Assembly: GCA_038373865.1 (NCBI GenBank)
Contig: JAXGGA010001015.1
Location: 1 to 64,000 of the forward strand
Direction of reading: 5' to 3'
DNA length: 64,000 nucleotides
Source: Uloborus plumipes
Lineage: Eukaryota > Arthropoda > Arachnida > Araneae > Uloboridae
The first letter of the stretch is position 1; each line of letters opens with the position of its first letter. The position numbers were made by a program, and so were the translations under genes. A model generated the notes under the pieces. The model did no database searches, was not told the origin of the DNA, and worked only from the letters and a program-made list of their open reading frames with translations. This document shows positions 1 through 11,816 of this stretch, piece after piece.

Positions 1-16
1 GTTTTGGCGTTATTAT

Positions 17-1413
17 TAGGGATGCACCGAAAAGCAATTTGGCCGATTACCGATTAATCGGCTGTTGATAACACAGGCCAACAAAAAAAAACCTTTTTGA
101 AAACTTTTTTAATTTTAATAGCTGATCTTGATAGATTTTTATGTGCTGAATCCAAATCTGCTTGTAGTTTTTATGTATCACCCTTAGTTTCCAAGCAAAA
201 TGTATTTTATTATATAGTCTAATACCCATTTACAGTATATAGGGAAATCAATGAAACACTGTAGAATCGTAAAAATGGTTTGTATTTACAGTAAAATACT
301 TGGAATAGTAATTTTATGTGATGATACAAGGTTCACTTGTCAACTGGAATTGCTTTATATTTTCTTTCCCTTTTTTCCTTGAAGCTTCTTGTGTAGCTTT
401 TCCTGCGATGAATAGCTTGCTGAACTTCCCGGTGAAGTGACCAACAGTAATCCCCCATCATGTTGTAGCATGTGTTTCAGCAGTGCTGCCAACATCATCT
501 TTGTTCATTAGACCTATTTTTTCATGTTATCTTAACTATGAAAAAGCTGTTAAATTCTAAAAATGTTTCTTTATTTCATGAATGTAACTATAAAATGTGA
601 ATAAATGGTGGGTGATACAACTTTTTAAGCATCATATTTGGATTCAGCAACCTAAACAACATAAGAATAAGGTATTTTCATTAAAAAAGTTTTTTCATCG
701 TTGGCCTGTGTAATCGTTCGATTAATCGGCTGAGCCGATTAATGATAAGGACAATTGTGTTTCTACTACCAATTTTATCATCACTGTTTTTTATCTCTTA
801 TACAATTCCAAGTTTAGAAATAGTAAGTAATTTATTTCTGGGAGAAGATTTTTTTTTTCCATTTTCCTAGTTTTCACAAAATAATTTCAATATTTTATCA
901 AATTTCTTAGAACCAATTTTCATATTAGTGTCAATAATATTATTAACACGTTGTAAGTTGTGTTAATTGGAAATAAAAATTTATAAAAAATGGAGGGGAG
1001 GGGGAGTGTGTGGTGAACATTCCAATTTAGGAGTACTTTAAATTCATATATGTTAGTAATTTGGAGCAATTTAATTCAATACTTTTATTCTTTGAAAATT
1101 AGAGGTTATCTGAAAGCACTGTGCTAAGGAAAAAACTATCGCCACATGAAAAATGTTGCATCATTATCTATGTATATTTATTCAAAGTAGGAGAATTAAT
1201 TCAAAAAAAACTTTATATCAACTGTGAAGATTATTATTATTGTTAATAAAATGATTCATCATAGTTTCCTTGTGAAAGTATACTTTAAAGAATAATATCT
1301 GCAAAACATTTTCCAGCCCATTAATCAGCCCGATTTTGCCGATTATTAATAATCGGCAAAGGGGCCGATTATGGCCGATTAATCGGTACTGCCGATTAAA
1401 CGGTGCATCCCTA
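17..1413. mobile_element. hAT-type MITE, copy 1 (with nested insert)
   Basis: Non-autonomous DNA transposon. Its ends are inverted repeats starting TAGGGATGCACCG, and it is flanked by an exact 8-bp target duplication GTTATTAT (9-16 and 1414-1421), the length typical of hAT elements. Both subterminal regions repeat the palindrome CGATTAATCG several times, as expected of transposase-binding sites. It encodes no protein. A second, shorter copy in the same orientation lies at 51553-52264; the extra length here is mostly a separate insertion at 65-718. Confidence 0.9.
65..718. mobile_element. Insertion nested in the hAT-type MITE
   Basis: This block is absent from the sister MITE at 51553, where the flanking sequence is continuous. 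The 14-bp string CGATTAATCGGCTG occurs on both sides (51-64 and 719-732), which looks like a duplication made on insertion. Close to each edge is an inverted repeat, ACACAGGCCAAC at 71-82 and its complement at 700-711. Inverted repeats suggest a DNA transposon, but 14 bp is long for a DNA-transposon target duplication, so the class is open. No credible reading frame. Confidence 0.6.
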
Positions 1414-2224
1414 GTTATTATTTAACCTCATGATAATTCTAGCTTGAAAGAGCTAAATGACGCTTTTTACGGTAACTTTTGTTGTGCTAAGTGGACTGAA
1501 AACAGCTAAAAATAATCATAAATGAATTTTAATGATTTACAAATTAATGTTCCAAATGCTTTTTCCTTGATTTTTTTCCTCCAATTTGAATGAATAAAAA
1601 CTTTTCCAATTAAGAATAAGATAACAAAAGTAATCACACTTATTGCTTCAGTTTTAGCTGTTTTCATAACTTCCACCTTTTTCAAAGAAATGTAGAATAT
1701 ACAGTTTTTTTTTCTTTTTTTGCGAGAAAATATCTCTGAAGTAGGATGGACCATTTTCAGTGGGCTTGTAAATATCGCAAAGTTTGTTCTACAGTGTTCA
1801 CTAAAACTTTTTTATCCACTGACCTTTTACTTTTCTGGTTCCAAGAGTACTAATAATAGCTAAAACAAAAACTGTTTCTCTCTCTCTCTCCTGATTTTTC
1901 TAATTTTCAAACTAAAAGTCAAAACGTTTTTTCGTTGATCATGTTTGCAATTTAAATGCATAAAACCTTTAAATATTCAGATAACAAAGGAATGATATTA
2001 TAAGATAACAAAGAAAATCTGCACAGTTTCATTTTAAAACATTTGAAATACTTTTTTTCCAAGAAATGTAGAATGTTTTTTTTTTTTTCCTTTTCTAAGA
2101 GAAAGCATTATTATTTTTGAAAGTCTCATTGAAATGAGGTGGAAAAGCTGCAGTGGGCTTATAAATATTGCAAAATAAGTTCCGTAATACTCAGTCAACC
2201 TCCCTTTACTTAAATTCACACTTC
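1414..2224. other. AT-rich noncoding stretch with a diverged repeat
   Basis: No gene seen. Two diverged direct copies of about 100 bp (1684-1781 and 2060-2174) share the strings AAGAAATGTAGAAT and CAGTGGGCTT, followed by similar AT-rich sequence. They could be remnants of one old repeat family. Short open frames here are poly-T/poly-A artefacts. Confidence 0.4.
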
Positions 2225-2500
2225 TATATGGAAAATCGGAAGGGAAAATCGCGAGCCAAAATCACGGGTTCGTTTCTGTGCATGCATATTTGAGCACCAG
2301 CCGAATGTAAATCGGGAGATTCCCTGCACCAGAAATGGGAAATAAATTCCCGCGCGTCCATCCCGAAACATCTCAACCCGACGAAATGATGATGATGATG
2401 ACTGGATGACGTCACTAGACTAGGTCCGTGCATGGCGTGATATCGGAACATCTGCTGGACCGACTGGGATCAGATGGGATGGGATCTCCCCCCCCCCTCA
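2225..2500. other. GC-richer unique patch, candidate regulatory DNA
   Basis: Base composition changes abruptly from the AT-rich surroundings. The patch contains a perfect cAMP-response-type octamer TGACGTCA (2406-2413), a short ATG triplet run (2387-2401) and several CpGs. No inverted ends and no second copy were noticed in the window, so it does not look like a transposon. No convincing protein. It may be a conserved noncoding element; there is no direct evidence of function. Confidence 0.25.
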
Positions 2501-2770
2501 CAGAATGCGATTTTAAGTTTAGTTAGCTACGCCCAGTCACTTAGAATACTCAGAGGTATTCCAAATGGTCAGAATAAAATGGTCAGTTAAAAAGATTAAA
2601 ACCTTTTTGCTAGGTCGTTTGAGGTTGCTACTAATAAATACAGATTGCATTGAAAGGTGGGTGGGTTCCTTGTTCACGAGTTCTCATTTTTATTAATTAT
2701 TATTAGAATTAAATTAGTGTACGTCAGCGTTGTTCAATTTTCTCTTATCGTGACTTAAATTTTACATTTA

Positions 2771-2927
2771 GGGCCCTACTCCACATCAGCGTAAAACGCG
2801 ACCGAAACCGAAGGCAGAGACCGAAAATCCGGGTACTTTCCATAGGAATACCACAGACTGAAATACTATGTAATCCATTTTACGTCTGCTTTATTTTTCT
2901 GCTTTACGTCTATGTGGAGCAGGGCCC
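2771..2927 (+). mobile_element. PIF/Harbinger-type MITE, family A copy 1
   Basis: A 157-bp element with inverted ends GGGCCCTRCTCCACAT, flanked by TTA on both sides (2768-2770 and 2928-2930). A 3-bp TTA/TAA duplication is the hallmark of PIF/Harbinger elements. A second copy with matching interior lies in opposite orientation at 43172-43315. Noncoding. Confidence 0.85.
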
Positions 2928-2930
2928 TTA

Positions 2931-4220
2931 GAGTGTGACGCCATGAGAAGTGAAATACAAATTATTTCAATAAAAAAATCTGAAAACTTTTAAGTGGGAG
3001 CCACAGCAAGAATTTTGTTGTGAAATCTGTAACATTTTTCAGTGCCCATTGCGTTACGTAACGTTTACTCTTTTTAAAACTTCGCAGTAAAGAGAGCACT
3101 TATTTATAAATCTGTGAAAACCCCTCATAATAGACAAAAATACAAAATTGAGAAAAAGGACGAAGAAAACGATGTTTTAATCAACAATGCTTTTAATTTT
3201 TATTTTTCTGAAAGATATTCAGTTTTTGATCCAAGCAGGCCTGCATCACAGAAACGATGCGAAGGGAACATTAGTAACAATATGATTTCTTATGCGTAAA
3301 AAAAAGAAACTTAATGCATCTTAATCTCCTTAATGCATCTAAAAAAAAACTTAATGCATCACAAAACTTCTAGATGCAAGTTTTTAATTTGCAGTTTTGT
3401 GACTCAAGCAGTAAAAAATATTTTTCCTACTTAATTCTGATTTTTTTTTTCAAAGTGCAGTTTTTTTTTTTTTTTGAATATTTACATTTTTGTTTCACAG
3501 GAGTTGTTTTTCAACAGCCATGTTATCAGTGACATTTGCAAAAGTTGCAAAGCCCAAAACTTCATTTTTAACTTATTGTTTAACTGAGCTCTTAAAACGA
3601 AATGAAAAAAAGTAAAATTCTTTTTATGGACCTACAACTCCCACTTCTTTGAATTTAAGCTTAACCAACCCTTTGATCTCATTTTAGAGTGTTTTGCGAC
3701 ATTTTTTTTTTTTTTTTGGTGATTGATACTTGTTACATTTATTGCCAATACAAATAATTCAAAAATGCACTTTTTCTTGGTACTGAATTGCATATCGATT
3801 GCATATTACATACAAGAAGAAAATAAAATAGGTTTGATAGTTTTACAAGTATATTCTACAAATACATACAAATGAGGGATCATTAAAACATATATACATC
3901 AACTATCATAACAGTTCATAACAGTATCACACAAAGTGACATGATTTTAATTCAACATATTACCTAGAAATATGCAGGGATATATTTTTCCTTCTTTTCA
4001 ATTCCATGCAAATACCTGAGCTTAAAATGAATTGATATCAATATTAGTTTTTTCTTTTGTTACAAAGCAGATTATATGATTCTAATGTTTATAAATATTA
4101 AAATCAAGTTTGGTAGAGTTAAAATATCATTTGTATCGTAAAAGATTGATACATTTATATCGTTAGGTCCGGTCATGATTAAAGTTGTTTTTTCTAAACA
4201 CCAAAATTAATATCTCTTAC
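2931..4220. other. AT-rich stretch without recognisable gene
   Basis: Nothing gene-like is seen. It holds homopolymer T tracts and a small cluster of three CTTAATGCATC repeats (about 3311-3361). Open frames are short and of low-complexity composition. Confidence 0.4.
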
Positions 4221-4221
4221 T

Positions 4222-4480
4222 AGCTGCGTGCGTAGCCCGGCGTTGCACGGGCTGTAATGTAGGGAAGGCAGTTTGAGAAAACTACTCGCCACCAAGGCGG
4301 CTCGCCTTTAAAGAAATGAGGAAAGTTTAAACAGTTTACTCGCCGTCAAGGCGGCTCGCCTTTACAGTAGCGAGGAAAGTTTCAATTCACTACTCGCCGC
4401 CAAGGCGGCTCGCCTTTAAAGTACTAAGGAAAAGTTTAATAAACTACTCCCCGCTAAAGCGGCTCGCTAAAAAGCTTTCC
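4222..4480 (+). repeat. CCCGG-headed repeat with ~62-bp tandem units
   Basis: Begins with ACTAGCTGCGTGCGTAGCCC followed by a GC hairpin (CCCGGCGTTGCACGGG), the same head motif seen at 7177-7215 (reverse) and 55587 (forward). It then runs into four tandem units of about 62 bp, each with a core like ACTCGCCGCCAAGGCGGCTC; the fourth is decayed. This is an interspersed-repeat head joined to a short satellite-like array. I cannot assign it to a transposon class. Confidence 0.65.
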
Positions 4481-4883
4481 TGCATCAAAGAATCAATCGA
4501 ATTATTTACACATACTTCCTCAAAAATGAAGACGATGTCAAGTAGCGCATACTTAGCACTCTCCCTAAATAACAAATAAAATTCCTTTCCAAAAACAATT
4601 ATTTCCAAACCGCTTTCTTCCTGTAAAATTAATTGCAAAATTCTAAACGAAAAAGTTTTTTTAATATTTGGATCGCAGCCAGAAAAAGTCCATTCTAAAA
4701 ACAGCAATTGCAATTTTATTTAAAAACACATTTTCAAAATGGTACCAGAGAAAAAATATGTCATTAATAATTAGAATAAAAACAATTGTTAGAATTTTGT
4801 TATAACACGTATTCAAAATGACAATGGAAAAAAATAACACTCTTTCATTTTAAAAAGTTCAAATTAATTAACGTTTTAATTTA

Positions 4884-5051
4884 GGGCCGAATTCAAGTGA
4901 AACACCATTGCAATCGCTTCGAGGCGTTTGCATATTGCAACCGCTACTGTAAGTCGAATTCAAGTGAATTCGTTTCACTTGAATCCAAATTTTGGAATTT
5001 GCGATTGCATTGGTGAGTTGCGATCGTCCGTGTTTCACTTGAATCCCTGCC
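4884..5051. mobile_element. PIF/Harbinger-type MITE, family B copy 1
   Basis: 168-bp inverted-repeat element with ends containing GATTCAAGTGAAAC-like sequence, flanked by TTA (4881-4883 and 5052-5054). The better preserved copy at 54940-55241 has ends GGCAGGGATTCAAGTGAAAC. Interior sequence is arranged as imperfect complementary arms, so it would fold into a hairpin. Noncoding. Confidence 0.75.
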
Positions 5052-5338
5052 TTAAAATCACAACGGAAAGAAATAAATATCTTGGAGCTTTAAATAGTTC
5101 AATAATTTAATTAACGTTTTAATTCAAAATGGCAACGGTAAGAAAAAATGTCTTGGAAGTTTAATCATTTATTAGGCTTAATCGCTTTAAATTTGACTAC
5201 TTATTAATTGATATCTTCGCTAATTAAAATCGTATAATTATATCAATTGAAACTAATGAAGCCTGAAAAATTACCTATCTATCGGTACCTGGTTCGACTT
5301 TCAGGTCATTGGCGTTCAGGAGAAAGAAGCGTGACATA

Positions 5339-5386
5339 GAAAGATAGTTAGAAAGATAGAAAGAAAGATAGTTAGAAAGATACTCA
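5339..5386. repeat. AGAAAGATAGTT-type microsatellite
   Basis: Tandem short units built from AGAAAGATAG. It may be the simple-sequence tail of a lost retroelement, but no body of such an element was recognised next to it. Confidence 0.6.
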
Positions 5387-5399
5387 GTTTTTAATATAA

Positions 5400-6823
5400 G
5401 TAGATTCTTAAATCATCACAAAGTCAACTTTAGTTCGTTCAAAAAAAAAAAAAACATATAATGCAACAAAATAATTTCTTCCCTCTGGAAAATTTAACGT
5501 CTGTATAGTTATTCACAATAGTTGCGTGCAAAAACGTTAATATTCTTATGAAAAACCGAAATGTATGTGATTCGTCGGTCTTAAAAATAAATTTACCTTT
5601 CACTATCATTTGTGAAAAACAGATGGCGCTGTTGTTCAAAATTTTTGCGCTGAAAGTTTTCGTATCTTTAGTTTTAAATTTCAAAACGATCATAAAGAAT
5701 GGGTGCGAAAGGATTCGAAGATTTTTATCGTAAAAACTAAAATGAATTTCAAATGCAAATGCAAACTTTTCAAAAATGCGCTTCAGTAAATGTTGTTTTA
5801 AAACTTCTTTTTGTACTTTTTTAGCCAATTAATAAGCTTTCAAAGTGTGTAAAATAAAAGTTAAAAAAATCATAATTTAAAAATTTTTTTTTTCGAATAT
5901 TGCCACTCGAATATTGAAAATTCGGTTCTATGCAAACACTGCTACATCTTTAATATTTACAGTACGAACAAAAACTGGCCAATAGACAAATGAGGAATTT
6001 TCAACACTTTTCAATCTGATAGGCGAAAAAACATTATTGCTATTTTTTTTTCTTTTCTCGACTTGTATCTATCAGCCAACAATGAACGATTGGATATAAT
6101 TGTTTTATTTGATTAAAAAAAAATACTTTTAAAATAAAGATGGAAGGAACGGAAATTTAAATTTTCCACGTGTAAACAAGTCGAACCTTTCTAAAATTTC
6201 AGTTCTGTCCAAGAATTCAAGGAGCAAGTATTAATTTTTCTTGTATCTGGTTACTGAAAATATTGCAGAATCGAAAAAATTTCAATATGCATAGAAAGTC
6301 ACAATAATAATGGGCTAAAAATGTCCCACGAATATGCAGTTACAGTTTTATTTTTGTACTTTGATGCCATTTCTCCAAGTTTTCTCCGTTTTTTAGAGAT
6401 CTTTCATTTTCAAATTTTTTACGAGTTTCAAACGATATACAAAATGTTAGAATTAATGTTGAGAAAAAGTTATTGGTATAAATTTGAGGAATTTAAACTT
6501 GCTAGGATAATTACATAAACCTAATTGTACTAATAAGTTAATTTTCTACCTCTCATAATTTTGATATTGGAGCGATTGTATAAAATAGTGGAATAAATTG
6601 GGGTAAAAATGAAATTGTAAAGCATCAAATCATGCAAAACATTTCAGATGAGGTGCGCCTGAATCTTGAAGTCGAAAGAACTTATAACTTACACCTAACT
6701 TTTGTTTTGTTCTTTTGAATGAATTCTCCATTTTAATTTGACAACTCTCAAGACTACTAGTTTTTAAAATTATTTTTCGATAGCTGTTATGGAATGAAAT
6801 ATGAGACCGAAGTTTTGCGTGTA
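5400..6823. other. AT-rich stretch without recognisable gene
   Basis: No feature could be supported. The longest open frame on the minus strand (5439-5828) has a low-complexity phenylalanine/lysine-rich composition with no motif, and is read as chance. Confidence 0.4.
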
Positions 6824-7217
6824 TAAAAATGGATGTATGTATATTTGTTTGTATACTTATACAAATCCATAGTTTTAGTCGGAATTTCACCAAACTTGGC
6901 ACAGAGGTTCCTTGGTGCACTAGAGTTCACATAGGCTGGGTTTTGAAATTAAAAAAAAATCCAAAAAGCTCAAAATTCAATTTTTTTTTCTTTTTGTCTC
7001 AAAATGGCCATTTTCTTTCAATTTTGAACGAGTAATAGAGATAAGCCTTTAAGCATACAAATTGATAAAATTTAACACATTTAAATAGGAGTATTTTCCA
7101 ACGAAGATTACGATTAACAATTAATTATCAATTTAAGACTCACCTATTTAATTTTAGCATGAAATAAGTTAAACACAACGCAATACCGGGCAGCAACGCC
7201 GGGAAATAAGCTGGTAC
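6824..7217 (-). mobile_element. CCCGG-headed interspersed repeat, reverse copy
   Basis: Read on the minus strand it begins near 7215 with the head TACCAGCTTATTTCCCGGCG and ends near 6824 in a TATACA/ATCCATTT tail. It matches the forward copy at 55587-56420 in several blocks, including one around 6880-6940 corresponding to 56290-56345, and one at 7089-7108 corresponding to about 56120-56150. Shorter than that copy, so internally deleted. The 3' tail resembles those of retroelement-derived repeats, but no reverse transcriptase is present. Confidence 0.65.
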
Positions 7218-7654
7218 TCCATAAAAAGAATGTTTGTAATCCGGAACTCTTTCTTGGATTCTTTGAATTTGGTGCGGACAGCACTTGATAAGCGTCGTAA
7301 TAAACGGTTTAAAACTTGTAGTTGTAATGTTTTGTATTGGATACCGTAATATATGCTCAGAAGGATTTGGTTTTATTGGTGAAAAATTATGAAACCATTT
7401 GTTAATTAATTTCTTATGGTGTTTTCTTTCTATAAGAATTCCCTTAATTTTCTGTTTAAGTTTTGATCGATCTTTCTCTCTCTCTCTCTCTTTTTTCTTT
7501 TTCAAAACTTTCAATTTCAGTAGATGAAACAAAATTAAAAGTGTGATATTTAGGGTACAGCAAATTGCTAAACACTACCACAAAAATAAAAAATAACTTT
7601 GCACTGATGGGTAAAAACTTGAATAGCTACTTCTAAAATTCCCTTTAGTTCGAA

Positions 7655-9399
7655 ATAGTCAAATTGGGCTACCGGTAGATGAACATGGAAATTTAATTCA
7701 GAATGATGGGGATATTGCTAATGTTCTAAACAACTTTTTTTCTAGGGTTTTTAACGATAACTGTATCTCAACAGTTGACACAAGCTACTACACAGCTTGA
7801 GGACTTTGTATTTTCCAGGGAAGACGTGTTACTTTATTTGAAAAAAATTAAAACCACAAAAGCTCCGAGACCAGATAACATTTATCCAAAAATTTTAGTA
7901 GAATGTGCAGAGGAATTAGTAGACATTACAGTTAATATATTCAATGCGTCGTATAACTCAGGGATAGTGCCAGAGGACTGGAAACTACCCAGGTAGCACA
8001 AAAAACGTTTAGACGTTTTTAATCCGTTGTCACAACGTTAATAACTATTTTACAACCTTTAAAAAACGAAGTATGCTACTAGGGTAGCTAACATTACATC
8101 ACTCTTCAAGAAAGGGTCTAGAGGCAATGCAGGAAATTATAGGCCTGTGAGTCTAACTTTAGTGGTTTGTAAAATTTTTGAAACATTGATCAAAATTAAG
8201 ATTATGAATTTCTTAGAAAATAATGGGCTGTTGAGTGGTTTGCAGTATGGTTTCAGAAAAGGTAAATCATGTGCTACTAATTTATTACATTTCTACAACA
8301 AGGTTACCATGGCTTTAGATAGCAAAAAGTGTGTAGATGTTGTTTGCATAGATTTTCAAAAAGCTTTCGATAAGGTGCCTCATGTAGCACTACTCAGTAA
8401 ATTAGCTGATATAGGAATAGGGGGTAAAATTCTAGTTTGGGTTAGAAATTGGGTGACAGGAAGGAAACAAAGAGTAGTTGTTAGGGGTAACCATTCTAAT
8501 AAATGGAGTGAGGTTTTAAGTAGGGTCCCCCAAGGATCAGTTTTAGGTCCCCTTTTGTTTATTATTTTTATGAATGATATTCATGAAAATGTTTCTGGAA
8601 ACATGAATTGTTTTGCTGATGATGTAAAAATTATGGGGGTTGTAGAAAACGATCAACAAGTAAATAAGCTGCAACAGGATTTGGATCATATTACTAAATG
8701 GGCAGACAAGTGGGGTATGGCAGTTAATGTTGGGAAATGTCAAGTGCTGCATTTAGGTCTTGCAAATAAGCATACAAACTATTATTTACAGGGTTCAGTC
8801 ATTAGTAAGGCAGATAATGTTATGGATCTAGGTGTCTTAATAAATCAGGACTTCAAGTTCAGCCAACAGTGCAGCATAGCTAGTAACAAAGCCAATAGGA
8901 TGCTTGGGTTTATAAATAGATCTATTTCAAACAAATCCGAAAAGGTTCTTCTGCCTCTATATAGAAGTTTGGTAAGACCTCATTTGGAGTATGCTGTTCA
9001 GTTTCGGTCTCCTTACCTGAAGAAAGATATTAATGTATTAGAAAGGGTAAAAAGAAGGGCTACAAGGTTAGTAAACGGATTTTCTAATCTAGACTATGAT
9101 TCCAGACTTAGAATGCTTAACATGTATATAGTCTTGAGCAAAGGAGAACCAGAGGGGACATGATTCAGTTATTTAAATTTATTAAAATGAATGATGTTGC
9201 AGGGTTGGATTTTTGCACGGAAAGCAGGACAAGGGGTCATTGTTTTAAGCTGTTTAAACCTCAGGCTAACCTGGAAATTCGAAAAAATGACTACTTTAGC
9301 AGGGTAGTGGGAACTTGGAACAGTTTACCGGAAGAGGCGGTAAGGAGCAATGGAGTAGATAGCTTTAAGAGGGCCATTGATCTTCATTGGGGTCTTTAA
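7655..9399 (+). pseudogene. LINE reverse transcriptase, disrupted
   Basis: Would copy its own RNA at a nicked chromosomal target. The longest intact frame is 8147-9163 (338 residues). It shows RT motif A IDFQKAFD (residues about 68-75), motif B VPQGSVLGP (about 127-135) and the catalytic FADD (about 156-159), where LINEs have FADD rather than YxDD. The C-terminal block contains the family signature LVRPHLEY and, in another frame at about 9136-9180, the RRTRGDMIQLFK block, showing a one-base frameshift. The upstream frame (7775-7996) encodes the N-terminal RT region ending in EDWKL, exactly where the MITE interrupts. The first ATG at 8147 is not a true start. Non-functional as it stands. Confidence 0.9.
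7988..8084. mobile_element. 97-bp Tc1/mariner-type MITE inside the LINE
   Basis: Ends CCCAGGTAGCA and (complement) CCCTAGTAGCA, flanked by TA on both sides (7986-7987, 8085-8086). Removing the element plus one TA would rejoin the reverse transcriptase frame between EDWKL and the following AN-I-T residues, which fixes the boundaries precisely and shows it inserted after the LINE did. Confidence 0.85.
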
Positions 9400-9470
9400 T
9401 TTGACTAGGACCAGCCCAGTTGGGCCCAGAGCCTGCTGCTGGTCGTCGCATTTGTATTTGTATAAAATTA

Positions 9471-9961
9471 AAGATCTACAAATTATAAATATTTTGCTTT
9501 AAGAATGTGTTTGACATTCCTTAGTAATTTCAGGAAAGAATTGAAAAGAAAAATTTTACTGGTAAATAAAAAAATTTACTAACTTAAAGTAAAAAAAATG
9601 TCAGTTAGAAGTTACTCGAAAGAAATTAAATAATATTTTTAATTTGTAATGACAAATATGCACACGATTTATTTCAGCTTCCGAGTAATTTAAAATTGAT
9701 TCTTACTCATGAAAATATATTTGCAGATAAATTTAAGGATAAGAAAAGGAAGCAAAAACTATTTGTTTAAATCGCTATTATTTTATTTTTTTAATGCAGT
9801 TGTGTAGCACAAATGCTGAACTTTTTTCAGTTGCAATTTATTTTTAAACAATGTATTTCAAATCCAAACTACCAAGCCCTACAGCAAATTGTTCATTTTA
9901 AAAAGTAATTTAAATGTTTTTATGAAAAGATGAAATTGAAATGTAGTGTTTTGTAATGAAA
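9471..9961. other. AT-rich stretch, no feature
   Basis: Nothing recognisable beyond homopolymer tracts. Confidence 0.4.
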
Positions 9962-10340
9962 CTTACTAGGAAAGTACGCGATCATGGAATAATGAATTTT
10001 TTTTTAATGAGTACCAATCGAAAGAGCATTGTAAAACATGTTCCTGGACGCACGCGTTTTTGCCCTCGCGCCCCCGTTATCGAAATATAAGGTCCTAAAG
10101 TCAGCTAATTTTTTTTTGAAAAATCGCCAATTTTAGCGAGTTATAATGAAACTGGAAGCTGCGGTGTGATTACACTATTTGCGTCCAACGGGAAACTTGA
10201 TTCCCATTTTTGGTCATTTGCAAAGCTTTTGAAAGACGGCTTTACAATAATCTTTTACTTTACCTGTGCGAGTTAAAGCAAAAAGCTACTATCAAGCCTA
10301 TGATATGGAAAGCAGAGAGCTTTTTAAAGAGGAAAAACAA
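9962..10340 (+). repeat. Left arm of a diverged inverted repeat
   Basis: Pairs with 11817-12185 read in reverse. Shared landmarks in order: TACTAGGAAAGTAC-type outer edge, a block ending CGAGATAAGG/CGAAATATAAGG followed by GTCTTAAAGTC-like sequence, GGTCATTTGCAAAG, and GCAGAGAGCTTT. Divergence is substantial, so it is old. The pair encloses about 1.5 kb, and may be the long terminal inverted repeats of a degenerate transposon or two separate copies of one repeat. Confidence 0.6.
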
Positions 10341-11816
10341 TTTTAAACAACATATCAAAATTAAATTTTATCGTACTATTTGCGATTAAAGCAGCCCTTG
10401 TCAACAGGAGGTGACAACTGAACCTCCTGTTTTTTTTTTATTATTTCTTTTTAAGTGTTCGTACAATTCTGTAGTATGTGGGGGGGGGGGGGTATATTTA
10501 GGGTTTTTAATTGTAAAAATTGCAAATATATTTTTTTTTCAAACCACTTTTCTTTTGGTGGGTCCCCTATAACTCAAAGTGAGTTCTCCTAAACATTTTT
10601 GTCAATTGCATCACTGGATATTTAAGAATGGTCTTTAAAAAAATGCTCAAAATTTAATGAAAATGTGTTCAAATAAAAAAATCAAACATGAATGAGGTGT
10701 TTTCTCTGAGATATTTCGAAAAAAAAAATGTTCGCTCGAATCGAACTTGTTCCTTCAAAAGTTATAAGTGAGGACAGGGGACAAAATCGGAAATTCGAAA
10801 TTGATTGAAATATTATTCAAATCAAGAAGTCGAATATGGGAGTCTATTGTCCTCACTGAGATCTTTCAATTAAAAAAAAAAAAATGAATCGGACTATGCA
10901 CTCAAAAGTTATTGCGGGGGGGGGGGGCAGAAAAACTGACCAATAGACAGACTGACAAATACACAGTTTCCGCAGCTCAAAACCCAACTTTCTCATTTTA
11001 AAATTTTCTGTGTATTTAATTATTTTTATTAAGTTGTGCTTTTGCGACTCAATTGTTTTGAGCGTTTTTTTTTTTTCAGGGAATCAGGCCTTCTTTCATG
11101 ATTTTTTTTCACTAATTTTCTACTTTTACACAAAAGTAAGCTAAAACTTGTATTGATTTACAATTTTGTTAGTCTTTTCCTACCCATTGAATATATAGCA
11201 GAACTAGTAAAAGTTATTCTAGTGTTTTTAAACAGTACGAAATTAACATGCAATATGTTTTACATTTACCTTATAGAGACTTTTCAGTAACCATTTTTTT
11301 TTTGAACGGCAGGGGTTTTTACAATGAATGCCGATATTAGTATATTTTAAGAATGGAAATAATTATTTCCCTCTACCATTCATGCAATTTCCGACGTGGA
11401 TATAATTTTGAAGCTATTGATATTTACAAATTCGTTTTCTTTTAAAAATTATTTATTTTTTCTCGATTTCAATTTTTCAAAAAAAAAAAAAAAAAAAATG
11501 TTTTTGCTAAGAGTTGGCAGATAGTGAAACTTCTTGTATGGATTTTTTTTAATTAAGAACTGATATCATAATCCATGACAATTTAATTTCTACCCCAAAG
11601 ATTATTTCTTTCATTTTTTGTACATGAGCTCATATTAGCTGCTTTTCCTACTTATTTAATTATCCCGAATTATTCATTTAGAAACACGTGAAATATATTT
11701 TAACTTATAATAATTAACACATACAACTTAGTTCAGTAAAAAAACTTTAAATAACTAAAATTCTAAAATGTATCGTTATCAATCGTAAAAAGATGAAACT
11801 TTAACTTCTTTGTAAA
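10341..11816. other. Spacer between inverted arms, no gene seen
   Basis: AT-rich, with G and A homopolymer runs (about 10482-10492, 10916-10927, 11480-11499). No transposase or other protein motif is visible in any frame. Confidence 0.4.

Larger units (their letters stand above)
7655..9470 (+). mobile_element. 5'-truncated CR1/L2-type LINE
   Basis: Non-LTR retrotransposon carrying the reverse transcriptase and the C-terminal region, with the endonuclease and 5' end missing, as usual for aborted target-primed insertion. The 3' end has a short TTTGTATTTG-type tail (9446-9462) and no long poly(A), typical of the CR1/L2/Rex1 group. The coding frame is broken three ways: a small frameshift near 7775, a 97-bp MITE at 7988-8084, and a one-base frameshift near 9130-9140. 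Confidence 0.9.

Noticed and set aside
5439..5828. 129-codon minus-strand open frame
   Set aside because: Phenylalanine/lysine-rich low-complexity product with no motif, overlapped by another frame on the opposite strand.
8543..8752. Minus-strand open frame inside the LINE
   Set aside because: Antisense shadow of the reverse transcriptase frame.
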